DNA of 6,389 nucleotides from Flavobacteriaceae bacterium (lineage in GTDB: Bacteria > Bacteroidota > Bacteroidia > Flavobacteriales > Flavobacteriaceae). Below the pieces are notes generated by a model that ran no database searches, was not told where the DNA came from, and saw only the letters and a list, made by a program, of their open reading frames with translations. The DNA is taken from the NCBI GenBank assembly GCA_029245825.1, contig JAQWON010000043.1, forward strand, positions 1-6,389, given 5' to 3'. The first letter of the stretch is position 1, and each line of letters starts with the position of its first letter. Below are positions 5,887 through 6,389 of this stretch, one piece after another. The position numbers and the translations under genes were made by a program.

Positions 5887-5916
5887 TTGAATTTCTATTA
5901 AAAGTCACTATTTTTG
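5886..5916 (+). promoter_or_regulatory. Bacteroidota-type promoter for ahcY
   Basis: TTTG at 5886-5889 and TATTTTTG at 5909-5916 are separated by 19 bp and match the -33 TTG / TAnnTTTG (-7) consensus and spacing of Bacteroidota sigma-ABfr promoters. The predicted start point lies a few bases downstream, giving a leader of about 25 nt before the ahcY ATG. The -33 box touches the start codon of the divergent gene. Confidence 0.6.
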
Positions 5917-5927
5917 TATTCAATTTT

Positions 5928-5956
5928 CAAAGTATAAAAATATAGATGAATACAAA
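5928..5956 (-). promoter_or_regulatory. Weak candidate promoter for the leftward operon
   Basis: On the minus strand TTTG (5956-5953) is followed, after 17 bp, by ATACTTTG (5935-5928), one mismatch from TAnnTTTG. It would face the phosphopantetheinyl transferase gene and its -33 part would lie inside the first codons of ahcY. The fit is weak. Confidence 0.25.
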
Positions 5957-6389
5957 AAATAAAACAAATTATATTAATTATAAAGTTAAGGATATAAGTC
6001 TTGCTGACTGGGGTAAAAAAGAAATTAGTCTTGCTGAGGCAGAAATGCCAGGGCTAATGTCTTTGAGAAAAGAATTTGGAAAATCTAAACCATTAAAAGG
6101 TGCAAGGATAGCAGGATGTTTACATATGACAATTCAGACCGCTGTGCTTATTAAAACACTCATAGATTTGGGCGCTGAGGTCACCTGGAGTAGTTGTAAT
6201 ATTTTTTCTACTCAGGATCATGCTGCTGCAGCAATTGCTGATGATGGAATTCCTGTATATGCCTGGAAAGGAATGAATGAAGATGAATTTGATTGGTGCA
6301 TAGAGCAAACTTTATTTTTTGGAAAAGATCGTAAACCATTAAATTTAATCCTAGACGATGGTGGGGATCTTACAAATAAAGTTTTAAAT
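5946..6389 (+). CDS. ahcY: Adenosylhomocysteinase (S-adenosylhomocysteine hydrolase), N-terminal part
   Basis: The enzyme reversibly splits S-adenosylhomocysteine into adenosine and homocysteine, removing the by-product that inhibits methyltransferases; it is cytosolic, NAD-dependent and usually tetrameric. The 148 codons present cover most of the N-terminal substrate-binding region: YKVKDISLADWGKKEI (12-26), MPGLMSLRKEFG (34-45), GCLHMTIQTAVLI (57-69, with catalytic H60), WSSCNIFSTQDHAAAAI (81-97) and LILDDGGDLTNKVLN (134-148), which includes the catalytic aspartate region. The ATG at 5946 is the first in frame after the promoter, and the protein begins with a short polar lead (MNTKNKTNYINY). 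The NAD-binding Rossmann domain lies beyond the window. It is divergent from the phosphopantetheinyl transferase gene. The coding frame is open to the window edge with no damage. Confidence 0.97.
   Translation, partial: MNTKNKTNYINYKVKDISLADWGKKEISLAEAEMPGLMSLRKEFGKSKPLKGARIAGCLHMTIQTAVLIKTLIDLGAEVTWSSCNIFSTQDHAAAAIADDGIPVYAWKGMNEDEFDWCIEQTLFFGKDRKPLNLILDDGGDLTNKVLN

Noticed and set aside
5699..5890. Plus-strand open frame of 63 codons opposite the phosphopantetheinyl transferase gene
   Set aside because: It is the antisense shadow of a gene with all its catalytic motifs and has no recognisable feature of its own.
6120..6308. Minus-strand open frame of 62 codons opposite ahcY
   Set aside because: The plus strand here encodes highly conserved AhcY motifs, so the reverse frame is a by-product.
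1..6389. Mobile element, CRISPR, toxin-antitoxin or defence system
   Set aside because: No transposase, integrase, regularly spaced repeats or paired small antidote genes were seen; all genes fit core flavobacterial families and share the same AT-rich composition.

Overview
The window is strongly AT-rich and looks like chromosomal DNA of a Bacteroidota bacterium, most likely a (marine) Flavobacteriia member. This is inferred from the gene families, from signal peptides followed by Gln, from the lack of clear Shine-Dalgarno sequences, and from several matches to the Bacteroidota promoter element TAnnTTTG. I see no mobile element, tRNA, rRNA or CRISPR array.

Left part (1-1546): the 5' end of greA runs leftward off the window. 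Divergent from it are two short genes for envelope proteins. One is a lipoprotein with a degenerate Rieske-like domain. The other is a probable outer-membrane beta-barrel of unknown function that starts with GTG. Its 3' end overlaps the 3' end of the next gene tail to tail by 29 bp.

Central part (1518-5886, all minus strand): this is the most coherent block and reads as a thiamine acquisition locus. From upstream to downstream it holds a 4'-phosphopantetheinyl transferase, a small thiamine-binding protein (MTH1187/YkoF family), a PnuC-family inner-membrane vitamin transporter (PnuT-like by context) and a NadR-type P-loop kinase. These four are tightly spaced or overlapping. A separate unit follows: a TPP (THI-box) riboswitch with its own promoter-like element, leading a TonB-dependent receptor. 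The likely path is outer-membrane import of thiamine by the receptor, repressed by TPP, then passage through the PnuC-like carrier. The kinase could trap the substrate as its phosphate; that step is inference.

The kinase gene carries one in-frame TAG at codon 85. The remaining 100 codons continue in the same frame with all family motifs intact, so this is a fresh nonsense mutation, a sequencing error or a readthrough case.

Right part (5887-6389): a 59-bp divergent spacer holds a good Bacteroidota-type promoter, then the first 148 codons of ahcY (S-adenosylhomocysteine hydrolase) run off the window. The most notable points are the amber codon in the kinase, the candidate start-codon hairpin below the TPP aptamer, and the loss of Rieske ligands in the lipoprotein. 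I did not find a clearly novel system.
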